Origin: Trichopria drosophilae | Taxonomy: Eukaryota; Arthropoda; Insecta; Hymenoptera; Diapriidae | NCBI GenBank assembly: GCA_030407085.1 | Contig: CM059586.1 | Coordinates: forward strand, 13,348,001-13,412,000 | Length of the DNA stretch: 64,000 bases | Direction: 5' to 3' | Part shown: positions 13,230 to 26,650 of the stretch, piece by piece | How the letters are laid out: each line of letters begins with the position of its first letter | Position numbering within the stretch: the first letter of the stretch is position 1 | The notes under the pieces: model-generated | Databases searched by the model: none | What the model saw: only the letters and a program-made list of their open reading frames with translations | Told to the model about the DNA's origin: nothing | Program-made: the position numbers and the translations under genes

Positions 13230-14350
13230 TTTGGTTTATTTGATTGTTTCGTTGTTTGTCTGCTTGTTTCTTCGTATGTCTGTTTTGTATGTCTGTTTGT
13301 TTAAATTTCTTTGTACAAATATATCCAGTATTTTCTGTCTTGCATCTGTCAATTTAGCAGTCTGTCGGCTTGTCTATTGGTCTGATTATTTATCTATCGG
13401 CATATTTGTATATTTGATTGTTTGCCTTTTGTTCTGTCTATCTATAAGATGCCTATTTTGATTGTTTCTTGTTCACATTATTATTACATTTTTCAAATGT
13501 TTGTAATGTAATTTCAAATGTATTTGGTTTTGTTACTGATTTGTTTGTGTTTGTTTATCTGCATGTCTTGTAATTTATTTGATTGTTGCGTGATTGATTC
13601 TTCGCCTTTCGGCCTATTTGTTTAGTTGTTTGTGTCTCTGTATGTCGGTATATTTGTTTATTTGTATGCTTGACTGTTTTCTTTGCTGGTTGGTCTACTA
13701 CTGTTTCTTGTTCATTTGTCAGCTTATTTACCAATCGGCCAGCTTTGTTCCATACGCTTGTTCGTTTACCTGACTGTCGGTCTGTTTATTTCTCTGTCTC
13801 TGAATTGTTATTTCCTTGATTGTTCACTTGTCTTTCTGATAGATATATCTATTCTTTTTATTGTTTCTTTGTTTACATCATAAGTATATTTTTCAAAAGT
13901 TTGTAATGTAATTTCAAATATATGTCGTATTGCTGTTGGTTTGTTTTTTGTCTGTTCGCATGTCTATCTGTCATTTGTTTCTTTGTTTCTTTGTTTCTTT
14001 GTTTCTTTGTTTCATTGTTTCTTTGTTTCTTTGTCTCTTTGTTTCTTTGTTTCTTTAACTTTTGCCCTCGAATCCACCTACTGGCCACCTGTCTACATTT
14101 CCCTTTGCCTATCTGTCAGAGTGTTTATGTCTCCATCTAACTGAATTTCTAAGTGTTAGTCTTCCTGCTAGCCTGGTTGACTGATTATTTTTTCATCAGT
14201 TTGTTTGCACCGTTGTCTGTCTGTCAGTTCTTTTGTCTCTTTTGATTGTTTTATTGTTTACATTAATATTATATTTTTCGAACATATATGAAAAAAACAT
14301 TTATGAAGTTATTTCGAATATGTCTAGTATTGTTATTCGTCTGCTTCTGG
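13230..14350. repeat. Higher-order TTTG/TCTG satellite, period about 400 bp
   Basis: About 1.1 kb is built of degenerate TTTG, TCTG and TTTC tetranucleotides. Within it a distinct AT block recurs: ATTTTTCAAATGTTTGTAAT near 13489, ATTTTTCAAAAGTTTGTAAT near 13888, and a more diverged copy starting near 14242 (TTGTTTACATTAATATTATA). The spacing is about 400 and 383 bp. The array is therefore a higher-order repeat, each unit being one AT block plus about 320 bp of tetranucleotide repeats. Frames read across it (for example 13922-14144) encode only Leu/Phe/Cys/Val low-complexity sequence and are artefacts. Confidence 0.85.
13974..14056. repeat. (TTTGTTTC)n microsatellite
   Basis: A nearly perfect 8-bp array with two interruptions (TTTCATTG and TTTGTCTC) inside the larger satellite. 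It is the youngest-looking part of the array. Confidence 0.95.
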
Positions 14351-16850
14351 GTCTGTTTGTTTATTTGTTTGTTTGCGTAGAGATTTCATTATTTCTGCTT
14401 GTTTGTTATGAGAATTTGGGGATAGTGTTTAGCCTTGAAAAATCGAATATTGTACGAGAGATTTACCTTAGTCCTAGTGTTAAATACTACTTTAATTTTA
14501 GTCTTCAAATTTTGAAGTACGTATTTATATACGTACTTGCAATTTTGAGTCAACGTTGTTCGCTTTCCAATATGGTATTTTAAATTTGAATTATTACTGA
14601 TCTTTATTGGTCCTTTAAGTATTGTGGGAACGGACGCCAGAGGTCTCCGTTTTCTGTCTTTTTTCCTACAAGTTAGAAGTCGTTTTCGTGCATCAAATCT
14701 TTTGAATTCGACCCTTATTTTTTGTTAATTATATAAAGATACAACAAATACATTTACTATTGTGACAATTTAAAAATGTTTCGTAAGACATTTGCAAATA
14801 TTAAAATCGTTTAAAAAATTAGAGCAGGCTAGTCACGGGGTGATTTGTATATATTATTATTACTTATAAACTATAATCATTACACGATTTCATTTATTTG
14901 TATTTAAATAGTATTATTATTGGTGTTATATCAGTACTCGATAATGATAACATTTATGTCTTGCGAAATATTCTGTGACGATATTACTCTAAAACGTCTT
15001 TGATATTCGGAAATATTTATGGAGAAATGGCGTTGAATCTATAGTGAAATTTTAAAACCACTTTCTAATATGTTTCCCTGATTGAATAGTATATATGGTG
15101 CTCAGTGAGAAACATAAAGCTGGGAAAAGACATAAACCGACACCGATGAATCTCGCCACCTGCGACGAACATATATTTTTTTTGCCATTCAGTGAAATAC
15201 ACAATGCTTTGTTTGGATCCAAAATATTATAACAATTATCTTCTACCCATTAAATAGTTATTTCTATTTATTTAAAATGAGAAGGGTTATAAAGGGGTAA
15301 GTAATAATAAACACAATTTTCCATTTCAGTCAATTTTTATGGTACCATATGGTATTTAAGCAAACAAATTTCTTCGGCTAGACAAAAAATTCTTTTGGGT
15401 AAGTTTTGTATTAGCTTTGGAACAATCAATATAATAATTTAATGTTACAGATTATTTAAAAGGTACATAACATCATTCAGCGATTACTAAAGTTAAAAAT
15501 GTTTTATATAGTCTTTAATATTTTGAAAAAGTTTACATATTTATAAATAACAAAAGAAACAATATTAGTAAAGAAAATCTGTTAGCTATTTTCGAAATGC
15601 CAAAACTTCAAAAAATGACTGTCGACTTTTCGATTGTCAGTTTTTTTATTTGTCGGTTTTATCCGACAGATACATCCGTCTTCCCATACGAAATACAAAA
15701 ATGGTAAAACATATTATATCTACCGTGTGACAAGCATTTACATCTTTGATACTTGAAAAATTTATCAGAAAAACAAGTGTCTTAAGTGGAAACACTTTTG
15801 TGCTTGTTTTATAAATGTTTATTTATGTCTATCAATAAGACGTTTTTAGTAATTTATTTTAGGCGGTACAAGTGATTCTAATCGCTACCTCAAAGGCATT
15901 GAATAAACATTGTCAAGTGTACCTTCAAATAAGTGGTTTAGAAAATATCAAAATTTGTTATGGGAACTAATCTACTTATACCTGACTTCAAAATGTATAC
16001 ATGCTAAACCCATTTGAAGAACTAAATTTACTAATCTTACGTGTTTAAATCGTTAGAAGAAAGGAATAAAACAATCAAACTCGATTTAAAATGTAAAAAA
16101 AAATTACTCTCTAAAACGGTTGGAGTAACTTGCTCAGTCTAATAAAGAATAGTTAAGCTATTTGAATCCTTTAAAAAGTAGATTATTTACTCTCAAGGGT
16201 TAGAAAATTAATTCCTTTAGCGTGAAAATTGACTCCACTGTATTGAAACTGGACTCCTGGTTCAGCCGGTTGATTTTTACTAGTTTGGAATTGATCTAAC
16301 AGTTTTGTGCGGCATTTACTTGTGATGCGGTATAAATTTTTTTGTTTTGCATCACGGATTTCGCTTTTGTTTCGCAGCTTTCTTATCTTCTAAATATTTC
16401 TCGAACGGAGGTTTCGTGGTTTTAATCGCGGTATACGCTTTTTAAACGATAAAAAAAAACGTGAAAAATAAGCATGATGCAAAACCATGATACTGAACCA
16501 ACGAACTTTTCTCTCGGTAGATTTGTATTCAAGACTTTTCTACTGCGATGAATTAAAAAAACTTATTTGCATCATTGACTTCATTAAGGTCATTTCAGGG
16601 TCAAATATTTGTTTACGACGGTGTACGACAGCGGTTTCAGAGTCTTCATCACTGTATCATATCGTTCAATTCTAAAACAAACTTTTCATTTATTTTGCAT
16701 TATTATACCGCTGAAGATATAAAAATAAATAATTAAATTCAATTGTTGTTAATAAAAACAAATTTATATATAAAAACATGACTTATAATACATTTTTTGG
16801 CGAAATTGGATTACAAAAATACCCTCAATATCGTATGCTTAAAAGATTTT
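14351..16850. other. AT-rich non-coding stretch
   Basis: No gene recognised. A 116-codon frame at 14233-14583 begins in the satellite and is Leu/Ile/Phe-rich with no domain, so I treat it as chance. Around 16120-16260 there are motifs of an ACTCC repeat family also seen near 40.9, 42.7, 53.2 and 56.4 kb. Confidence 0.5.
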
Positions 16851-16879
16851 TGGGTCGCATAATACGAATATGGTCACAA

Positions 16880-17065
16880 ATTCTTAAAATTCAAAATGGT
16901 GAATAGAATAGCGGATTGGAAACGTTAAGAAATCCTCATAAAAATGGGTGTTTTTTTCTGTCGATGAAAACGAGTTTGGAACGGCAATTTTCATAAGAAT
17001 TTGCTAACGTTTCTACTTTTTGATCTGTCATATTGGATCCACCATTTTGAATTTTGAAAATCTGA
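16880..17065. repeat. GGCGGATCC-module inverted pair
   Basis: TTAAAATTCAAAATGGTGAA on the left is inverted at TTGGATCCACCATTTTGAAT on the right. This is a short foldback member of the dispersed module family. Confidence 0.65.
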
Positions 17066-18540
17066 TAAAAGATTGTTATTAAGTCGTATAATTAAGCGAT
17101 ATAATCTGAATGGTTTAGAATTATTCGCCCTTGCGTAATTGAAAGGGTTGCATCATAAAATTGCATCATGGCATAAAAGTTAAAGTTCTATAAATACCAG
17201 TGTTAGATTGCTACTGTAACAAATAGTCTTTAACGTCATTCCTGACATCAGTATCCATATATAGGATTAACGATGTGTAACGAAGTCTATATGCATCAAA
17301 CTTGTATTTTTTAAGAATTAAGCCTAATTTTACGAGAACTTCTTTTACGACTTTACCTGTACGGGCCGTGAATCTCTATAAAAAGTGACAACATTGAGAC
17401 ATACGGCGATATTTTAGTAACTCTTCAAAAATTGAACTTTACTACTGTTTCAATTTGGAACACCTATAAAAAAATTTTATAACAGCGAATGTGAATTTTT
17501 GTTGTATTCATGAAGTCTTAGTAATAAGTGATATTGTTACGAGTAATATTTACGTGTAACAAACAATTATTGCGGGAGATGGACGTGTTGAGAGTAGGTG
17601 TTTTCAATTGGATATTTTAACTTTTATTTAGGTTATGCATAATATTTTTTACCTTAAATAACGTTATATATTTAACCTTCCTACGGATTAATTAAATTGC
17701 AATTTCATTGTCACTGATAATAAATGTAAGGTTTGTTTTCTAAAATTCAAAATAGTGTATCCAATATGGCGGACATTTTAAACATTTTTTTCTGATTCAT
17801 CAGATTTGCTTGAAAATCGTTATTCCGAGAGTACAAAACTTGAAAATAGCGGGGCCAAAAATATAGCAGACATTTTTGAAAATTGGTTGTTTAAATTCTT
17901 TGGATTGTTTGAACATTTAAAATCAGTATCAGTTTTTTTAGTCGCTGATTACAAATCTCATGTCATTTTGAATTTTTTAAACTCTCAAGAACTTATTTCT
18001 CTGTAAAAAGCCCCTTCTCTTAACTTCCTGCGAGAGGTTCAAAAATTCAAAATATTTCAAATTCAAAATTGAATCAAAATTGAACCAGAATATTGGTTTT
18101 TAGGTGTTTTAAGATTGTTTTTTTATAAAATCAATCATTTTTTGATGCTTATAACTGTTTATTATAGAAAAAACTCCAAATAATGATTATTAAAACGTAA
18201 ACAATAAATTGTCTATATTTTTTATGTAAACAAATGTTTTATTTTTTCTCATTGTTTTATTATAATTTTTTAGCGTTTTGTTTTCTTTCGTTTTGAAAAT
18301 TACTTTTTTAAAGTACTTATTTTTTTTATTTCGTATTTTTGTTTAATTTTTTTTTTATTTTTTAATTTTTTTATTGTTTACATTTGTTTACTAGAGCAAG
18401 CAAAATTGTCAGTAAACAAAAAAGTATCCCACTATCAAAAAATCGTGATTCTTCACAATTCTCTTTAACAATTTCTAAAATTATTGATAACAAACGACCA
18501 AATAGGTTTAAGCCACTTTAAAAAAGTGACATAATTAAAG
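17066..18540. other. AT-rich stretch with module fragments
   Basis: No gene. A module copy (AAAATTCAAAATAGTGTATC, then CAATATGGCGGAC) lies at 17742-17775. The frame at 17806-18006 overlaps this repeat family and is not a gene candidate. Very T-rich sequence follows to 18390. Confidence 0.5.
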
Positions 18541-18830
18541 TATTTCTAAAATCATCTTCTGCATAGGTTCTCGTCGATTCTGCAGCAATTTTAATTTACG
18601 ACGACGCCGAATATCGGATATGCGGAAGAGGCGATTCCGTGCGTACTTGAATAGTTTACGAGTGTTTTCACGACGTAAACAAAGTGCGCCAATAAATCCA
18701 ACCTGCTCTCGCGTCGGTCGAAAGTCTTCTGTATAGAAAATCGCCGTTTGCCAAGCACTTTTGCCAACTTGAGCGTTTCAGCTGCATTTTCTACCGGTGA
18801 TGCATATCTTTACAACTTCGAGTACTGTCA
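18541..18830. other. GC-richer island
   Basis: A single-copy-looking block, CG-containing (TACGACGACGCCGAATATCG near 18598). No domain or splice pair stands out. It could be an intronic regulatory sequence. Confidence 0.35.
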
Positions 18831-19174
18831 GTGCCAACTTCCAGGGCTGTCGAACCTTTTTTATTACTAATGTTTGCGGTGATGTGTTTAACACTTCTTT
18901 ACTCCTCGTATATCACTTTTTAGTATTTAAGTATTACTCTGCCTCAGTTTTAGGCGAACATTCATTCCTATGCGTATTTACGTTTATCCATTATAAACAC
19001 CATTCTCATGGGTTATTTCATGACTTTCCAGCTGGTAGTAAAGGTAATTACAATATTCTTATTTGATACATGTGGCTGAAGGGTAAAATTCAACCTGTAT
19101 TCAAAATAATTTCCAACAATCTTTTGTGAAAATAACTGACTTTTTTACTGTTTACTATAGATATTACAATATTA

Positions 19175-19785
19175 CACTTAGAAAAAAAAGTAGTTGAAAT
19201 GATCATTATTTTACTAATCATAATGTGAAATGAGGACTAGGCGTGGTAATAGTTAAAATAACTATTCTGAAATAGTAAAATTTAACTATTGTTTCATGAT
19301 TCAAAATGCTACTTATCATAATAGACAAATAGCTCAAATATTTTGAAATAGTCATTTTAGAAAATTACTACCTTCAATGAGAGAAATTATCATAAAAAAT
19401 ATGGAAAGGAGTCAATATTTACTTTTTAAAAAAATGTTTAAACTATATATTTTATAGCATATGAAAAGTCCACTTTTCCCCTTCGTTCTTTGTTTAAGAT
19501 AAACAACAAAACAAAGAAAAAATAAAATATCAATACTGCGCTAAGTTTGTGAATGTAACACTCTAGTCAGTTAAACAATGTATTGTGCAATGCCATTATA
19601 CACACAAATTTCAATGTCGTTTAACTATAATTTGTCATATTTATTTAACTTTATTTTATAATTAACAAAATTATAGTAAAATCGACTATGAAAGTGGTAA
19701 ATTTAACTATTTTTCGTAGTAGTTTTAACTATATTTTTCCAACTATATGATATAGTAAATCTAACTATGGATTTTTTTCTCATCG
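19175..19785. mobile_element. 611-bp foldback element with TA flanks
   Basis: The termini CACTTAGAAAAAAAAG and TTTTTTTCTCATCG are approximate inverted repeats, and TA stands on both sides (19173-19174 and 19786-19787). Internal inverted motifs such as AAATAGTAAAATTTAACTAT run toward the right arm. A two-base TA duplication fits Tc1/mariner-type mobilisation. The element has no transposase. Confidence 0.65.
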
Positions 19786-21717
19786 TATTTTTTCTATTGT
19801 CCAATAGTTTCCAAACAGCACATCTTCTGAAAAGATCTCTTTCCAAAACATTAAGGGGGTGTAAAGTGCTCCACCGATAAGGTAGGAATACAAAATTACT
19901 CAAATTCGAAATCCCAGCTGTGTAATGGTGATTCTAATGACTATAGCCAATATCATAGAAAATACCAAAGAAATTAATTGAGAACTAACCAAAAGTTACC
20001 GGAAATAAGTGACTGTTATTTTCAAAAATTCTCTGTCAGTTGTCTTTGGTATTTTCTAGGAAACCGCCAATAGTGATTATAATTACCTATACAAACCCCA
20101 AATTTTGACAATTTTAGTCAGTTACATTTAATTTACGGTTTTTAGTGAAATTTCCTACCTTACCTTCGCACTACTTTAGGACCCCTTTAAACAGTTAAGT
20201 CGTGTGCTTTTTGGTGGGCATTGCCAAACTTGGTGTTTACTTTTGAATCCCTCAAGGGGTGTAAAATAATAATCGAAATCAGCGATAAAAACAAATAAAA
20301 TAATAAGTTTCGTGAAAATTTATTGCGAAATATAGAAGTTATTGCAAGACATAATCTGATCTAATTTTGTAGCTGCCATATTATGTTCCCCATTTTGAAT
20401 TGCACAATTGTGTTGTTGTATTTGGGTTTAGCAACCCAAAATAACAGCAGTATAATAATTTTCAAACAAAAAGTTATTAAAACTGTGCATATATGCTAAA
20501 CTATAATATAACGACAGAGATTTTGCTTCTGATTTGATAATAATGTGAATTATCTGAAATTAATTTTATTTCGGAACATCTGTCCTTTGTATAAAGTGAT
20601 GCATTATCTTGAGATCATAGTTTCTTCTACAGACACTAAATGACGTTGGAATCCAAAATTAAACACCATCAACTAACTTTATAAGATGTGAAAGTTTCCA
20701 ATTAAAGAAAAAATGTTTGTTGAAACCCAAATATATTATCTACATTTGTCAATTGTCGTAAAATTTGACACCTTATTAGAATTTCTGGACTGAAACTCAA
20801 TGTCAATCTCGGAATCATGAAAAGCCTCCTCAAAAATACTAGTATTTAAGTACAATTTTTTTCTATTTTTATTTACGAAATATTTTATTAAATTGACTAT
20901 TTTTTTAAGTTTGCCCGGTAGAAACATCGCTTTCGCTTATGTATTTGCACATAGTCTATAAAATTTGGAACTTTCATATAAACTTCTGAAACCAGACCAA
21001 ACTATTTGCGAAACCAAGCACCTCAGTACTTAGCCACCTGGTGGGAAATCGTTCTACCAATCAGAAAAATGAAAAAGTAGCGCATAAATTTGAAACGAAT
21101 TCATGTTTACTGTAGAATTTAATAAATAGTACACAAATAATTCAGTGCTGGGGTCACGTAAACAATATACAAAATCTATGTACTTTACAATTTTTATTTA
21201 CTTTGATTGTTCATACAAGAAATTCCGTTGAGGAAACGTAAGATTTACAGTTGGACATTTTATAAATATTACAAGTTGACAATTATAACTTCACGGAATA
21301 AACGAATATGTCAATCAAATATTTAATAGATCTAACATAATATCTAGTAAATTTAACCGAATATTCGAATGATTTAACTATGCAAAAAAAAGAATATGTC
21401 CTTCACATATTTGAAGTGATCTCTTTTGTCAGTGCATATGTTGTTTTCGAGTATGAAACTTGCTAAACGTTAAAACTGTTGTTTATCTCTTCGGTTTATT
21501 ATTGCCAACAAGTTTTTTTAAAGTTAATGCTTTTTATAAACATTATGTACTTTTGGCAAATTTTTTGTCTTTTTTTTTAATAGCTAGATAAATTTCTAAT
21601 AGTTATAAAACATTTTCTATTCAATGAATCAATAAAATTATTTTTGTATATTATAAATATTTATTGTAATTTTATCATTAGTAATTATGTTAAAGTAATT
21701 AAAATGGCAGACTAATA
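19786..21717. other. AT-rich non-coding stretch
   Basis: No gene recognised. A module fragment (GCCATATTATGTTCCCCATT) sits at 20371-20400. Minus-strand frames at 19703-19903 and 20736-20927 have no domain. Confidence 0.5.
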
Positions 21718-21879
21718 ATGGAGTACATAAAAGAACTAGAGGCTCCTCCTCCTGCACAGGCAGTTCTTGTTGGGCCCCCTCAGGCCCTTTCTCTTAAGCT
21801 GTTCGGAAAGTGGACAATGAATAACATTCATCTTTTTATAGTTTGGTTTCTTTTTACATCGTTTATACCCAAATTGTAG
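21718..21879 (+). pseudogene. 53-codon frame, possible ribosomal protein S5-like fragment
   Basis: An ATG-initiated frame contains a GC-richer patch (21745-21810) in AT-rich DNA, including codons for LEAPPPAQAVLVGPPQALS and then LKLFGKWTMNNIHL. From memory, the KLFGKW/KLFGRW box near the N-terminus of ribosomal protein S5 is similar, but the downstream DMSLQDYI-type sequence of that family is absent and the frame ends soon after. It could be the stub of a retrocopy or a chance resemblance. I see no poly(A) tail or flanking duplication. Confidence 0.22.
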
Positions 21880-22689
21880 GAACGATAGATCAAAAAGTTA
21901 AACTAGAAATGTCCAAAATGACAAATTAAATAATGAAAAAAATCAGTAAAATATTATAGTAAGCCTGATCGCTTTTTGTGTTCTGTATCTCTTTACTATT
22001 CATTTGCATTTGAATAAATTTTTCTAGAATTTTTAGTTAAAATGTTTCATGAGCAAAACAGTTCCTGATAAATGTTGAAATAGTGGAGATTTTCTGAATG
22101 CCTTACATCACTTCCGGTGTTTCGTATTCCAGTTACGATTTAGTGTCACATTGCATAAGTTTCATCGCTGAAAAAAATATTCTACCGCCCACAAATCCAA
22201 CTCCAGACGATCAAAATAAATTCTCGGAATTATTTTAGAAACATTTACCTTGAAATATTTTTTAATAGTAAATCAGTTATAAATGATCTGTACTAAAGAG
22301 ATCAAAAGTATGATTATTCTTTATCACCAAGATTTTTCAAATTTCTTGAAAAATAATAAATCAATAGTCTTGATAAAAATACAATTTTAAAAATAAATAT
22401 AGAAACGAAGAATATTTCTTTGTATTATTGAAAAAAACAAAATTACCTTTCCTTTTCTTTTTTCAGAAAGTAAATTTCGGTCCTTGAAATAAACGAAAAA
22501 CTCTATGAATAAAGAAAACAACACATAAACAATCGATATTCACCAATATTTATACCCAACTTTGTAAAAGTAAATTTCCAATCCAAGGTACAAAATTATT
22601 GTTTCGCTTATTGCAAATCATAATTATTTAAATGCTCTTAATTACATATTGTGTTTATAGATACATTAAGAAAAATATGTAGGGCAAAC
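21880..22689. other. AT-rich non-coding stretch
   Basis: No gene or clear repeat seen. Confidence 0.5.
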
Positions 22690-23180
22690 GAAATAAAGGG
22701 TCATGAAAATAACGTTATGATAGTCAAACATGTATAATTTACAGGAACATGACGTAATGCCACATTTTTTAAATCATATGCGTGCTTAATTATCGCAGAA
22801 ATATAATGACACTTCTGACAGTTTATTAGTCACAATGACTTATTACGGAAGTGCAATGCTGTTCTTGAAGAGCATTTATGCACAATTAGGTTTTATTTCT
22901 GTGCTGAAATAATCTCGGAGTACATCTTCATTCATGATTCTCTTTTATGGGCGCATAAAATTTTTTATGCTGTTTTCGGCGAAGATTCATGGCTAATTGA
23001 TGTGATTATTGAATTACTGGGTAACGCACAGGAAAACGCAGATTTATGACCGCAAAAATACTGTAGCGATGCGTTTTTATTACGGAAACATAATTTATTA
23101 CTGCAAATTGTTATTTTCACAATTCCGCGAATAATATTATTAAATTGATAGTTGTAATTTTCGAATTATTTCAATTATGC
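22690..23180. other. Possible conserved non-coding regulatory element
   Basis: A non-repetitive block rich in TTTATGG, CATAAAA and TAATTG boxes (caudal/Hox/homeodomain-like), with an interrupted palindrome GCATAAAA-TT-TTTTATGC at 22953-22970. No frame is long. The motif clustering differs from the surrounding random AT-rich DNA. Enhancer function is inference. Confidence 0.3.
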
Positions 23181-25150
23181 AATTTGTACCATTTTTTAAA
23201 CAATTATTTTCAGTTTTGTAAACATGTATCGGTTTTATATTCTCTCTAAATTTTTTACATTCAATCTAAAATCAAAAACGACTTATCTACAGCTAAAAGT
23301 TACCCATGGGTAACCATCAATTAGTAAGCTTTTTACTGAAAAATAGTACGAAAATATAAATCCATTAGTAAAATTCTACTAATCTACAAGTAGATATTAA
23401 TTTTGTTAGTTTAGTAGTTTGTAAAATTAGTAATAAATTAGTAGGTTTTAACTTTTTATTAGCAAAAACCATTACTAATTCATTCGGTGATTCACTTTTC
23501 ATTGTCTTATTGGTAGTTTTTAACTAATTCGGATTTAGAGAGTTTGTATGGTAAAAATCTAGCCAACTTTAGTTTAGGTTTATAAAGTTGATACATTTAT
23601 TTTGGGAAACAAATTAGTTTCTAATAATATATTTCAAGGTTTACTCTCCTTAAAAAGTAACTATATTACCTAGACATTTTAATTAGTATTAATGACAGTC
23701 GATTTTCAGTAGTAAGTACTTACTAGTACACTTTTCTTACAGTATACTACTATTTCGACAGTGGCATTTTTTTATAAAAAAAAAACAAAATTACGTCCAA
23801 AAACGTGTTTGAACTTAAAAAAAGTTTGAATGAATATATGAAATATTTTGCAATATATTTCTATAATTTACATAGTCTGACAGTATAAAAATATTGTGTT
23901 TTCATAGTTTTTTGTTGTAATTAATTTACATTTTTTTATGTAATCTAAATAGGAAGAATAGTTGACCGTGTGTTATTTCTGGTTGAGTTTTAATCATAGT
24001 TTTTAATAAAAAAACTGTCGTATTTGAGAATAAGATTTTTGCGATTCTTTGCTCCTTAAATTTAGAACTAAATATATAAGTTTAATGATAAATATATATA
24101 AATTGTTTAAATACGTGTTTTCTTATGTCTGATAAATGATTCCTATATATATATAGGAAATATACATACTTTAGAAATAAATTTCGACAAATTTAAATCT
24201 CTAGTCAAATACAAAAATTAGTTACGAAAGTTTGGTATTTTTTTAGTAATGCTGTAACAAAAAAACAATATTAGTAAAAAAAAGGCAATCATTTTTTTAA
24301 GTAAAATTTCTTCATCATTTTAAGTCAACCGTTTATGATTTCAAAAATATCTCAACAGTTTATGATTTTTTAAAGAACTGAAAATGATTAGAATTCGTCA
24401 AGTAATGTACAAAGAGTTGTTTCAAAATATTTCGTTAACTGTATTAATTTTAAAAAAGTACAAAAAAATACAACATTCAATTTTTAGCAAATTTTGGAAA
24501 AAGCTTATAGTTTTTGTCTTTGCAGCGACCGAAAATTTTTGAAATAAGTTTTCATTGAGGATGCCATTTTGAGGACGTACAATGAAATACAGTAAAAACA
24601 ATTTGTTTCTTTAAATTCCAGAATTTTTCGTAAAGTTTATTATTTTTTAAAGAAACCTTAAGTAAAAAAAGTCGCAAAGTATCGCCAAAAAATATGGAAA
24701 AAACCTTATTGTGTTTGAGTTGCAACGTCCAGAAATTCTTCTAATAAGTTTTCGACATTTTGAGAAATGTTTTAATGAGGTTAAAAAAGTAACATTTTTT
24801 TTCAATTTCATCAGTTAGTTCGAAAAAATGTATTAAACAAAATACCCTAATTTTGTTTTTTCAAATTTGACGCTATATTGGAATTTCTGTTGTCTGAAAC
24901 CAAATTTTGACCCTGAGGTATTGAAGATTGATCTCGAAACATCAGAATATTTTATAAATTTTTTTTGTTGCTGTAGTAATTGTGTAACTTTAAATGAGTT
25001 AATTTGTCAATGTTCAGTTACTATTCTCTAACTAGTAATTTATTAAAGTTGTCATCAGTGGTTCATCCTAATGTCACACATCTGACCAGAATATTAACAT
25101 TTCTCATCAAAATTAATCATTTTAGTTAATATCATTAATAATTTACTAAT
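23181..25150. other. AT-rich stretch with TAGTAA-type degenerate repeats
   Basis: No gene. Degenerate TTAGTAG/CTACTAA motifs at 23310-23760 suggest a decayed small foldback. The boxes TTTTCATTGAGGATGCCATT (24549) and TTTTGAGGACGTACAATG resemble the inner arm of the foldback at 41139 (CGGCCATTTTGAGGTCG). Confidence 0.45.
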
Positions 25151-26070
25151 TTAATTGGTTGCATTGTGTTGTGTTGATAACACAGGTCTACAAAAAAAGG
25201 GGATCTTGGATGTTGTTAGGAAACTGTGGGTCGTTCCGAAGTCAAAATTGGTCCATCACGTAAGGATTTTGAGATATTTAAGGTTATGTACTCGAAAAAC
25301 GCGTTATTTCGCTATGGCTGAGGTTACGTACAGGGTGCAACAATTATTTTTGGCCTTGCGTACTATTTGGATCTTTTAGTATTACCTTTACCCTTCAAAA
25401 AGAGTTTTTATTCGATCACCTACTATTTTTTCTCATAAAGTAACGGCCATTTTGAAATTACGAGATATATCCCATTAATATCATGAGCAGATGCTTTAAA
25501 TACTTTGAGACAGATATTTTTTACTGATATCTTCATTTGAAAATTTGTACTGGTGTTATTCGGTGTTGCCAAATTCAAATTTGAAGTCAAGATACAAACA
25601 TTTTCCAATTCAAGAAGGCAGATTCAAAATGGTTAAATAAACAATAAAGTATAAAAACGTTATCCAAAAAAAAAACACAGTTACAAATATTGAAACGTGT
25701 TTTTAGTTCTAAATATCAATATTTTATAGTTGTTTATATTTATATAGGTTTCATGACATTGAATTTGACCTTGAGGTCGTTCTCCAACGGCATTTCAAGA
25801 TAAATGTGTTTACATGTATATCATAATTTCAAATTGTCGTATCTTAGTGAAGAAAAGTCGTAATTAAATTCTGCGCCTCTCATATTAAAGAAAAAGAGTA
25901 GTTCCATATGATCCAAAGAAATGAGAAACTCCTAAAAATGTTGGGTCTTATGTACTTAATTTCAAAAATAGCAAAAAAACGCATTTTCGACTTCGGATTC
26001 GGATTCGATGCATAAAATTACGTCGAAAATGACCCACAGCTTCCCAAAAACAAAACCATGTTGACCTGTG
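25150..26070. repeat. Weak inverted pair, decayed foldback
   Basis: AGGAAACTGTGGGTCGTTC near 25220 is inverted near 26025-26050 (AATGACCCACAGCTTCCC). Boxes with AAAACGCG/CGCATTTT lie inside. The arms are heavily diverged, so the boundaries are approximate. The frames at 25155-25379 and 25423-25608 lie in this repeat. Confidence 0.35.
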
Positions 26071-26650
26071 CAATGTATTGAATAATCTGTTATGGTCTTT
26101 CGACAACTTTTATATAAATTTCAGATTTACTGTTGTCGAAGTTTTTACTTTTTACGGACCTTCTTTACGACTAAAAAAAGAAAATAGAAATTCAAGATAC
26201 GCTTCCAGATCCTCCACTTGTAGAAAAGGTTCTAAAATACGAAAGAACTGAGAGATATAAATTTTATTGTAAAAATACCCATTTTTGTTAGAATATACGA
26301 TACTTCATCTAATTGTACACATTTTCTTGCACATTGCCATCAGATATTACTTACGTAACTTTTTTGAAAATCATAAAAAGAAGGACAAAAATAAAAAAAA
26401 ATTATAAAAGAGATATGTAAAAGTAACAATTTACTTAAAGTCCATTTAATGATTATATAAGTAAATTTTGGGTTTGTTTTGGAACAAAAACAAATATCGA
26501 ACTGTTCAACGTACTTTCTACCAGCAGCTGGAGGCTTTGAGAAAATGGTCGTTCTACTTTATTAAAATGTTGTTACATTTGTCCTCGATTTTTTGTCCAT
26601 CGACAATTTTGCACGCCCAAAATAACATCTCAGAAACATGGTCGAGATGT
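26071..26650. other. AT-rich non-coding stretch
   Basis: No gene recognised. Confidence 0.5.

Noticed and set aside
13873..14144. Lys/Gln-rich minus frame and Cys/Phe/Leu-rich plus frames
   Set aside because: They are translations of the TTTG/TTTC satellite and have no independent coding signal.
14233..14583. 116-codon membrane-protein-like frame
   Set aside because: The hydrophobic content comes from T-rich DNA, it starts in the satellite and there is no motif or splice context.
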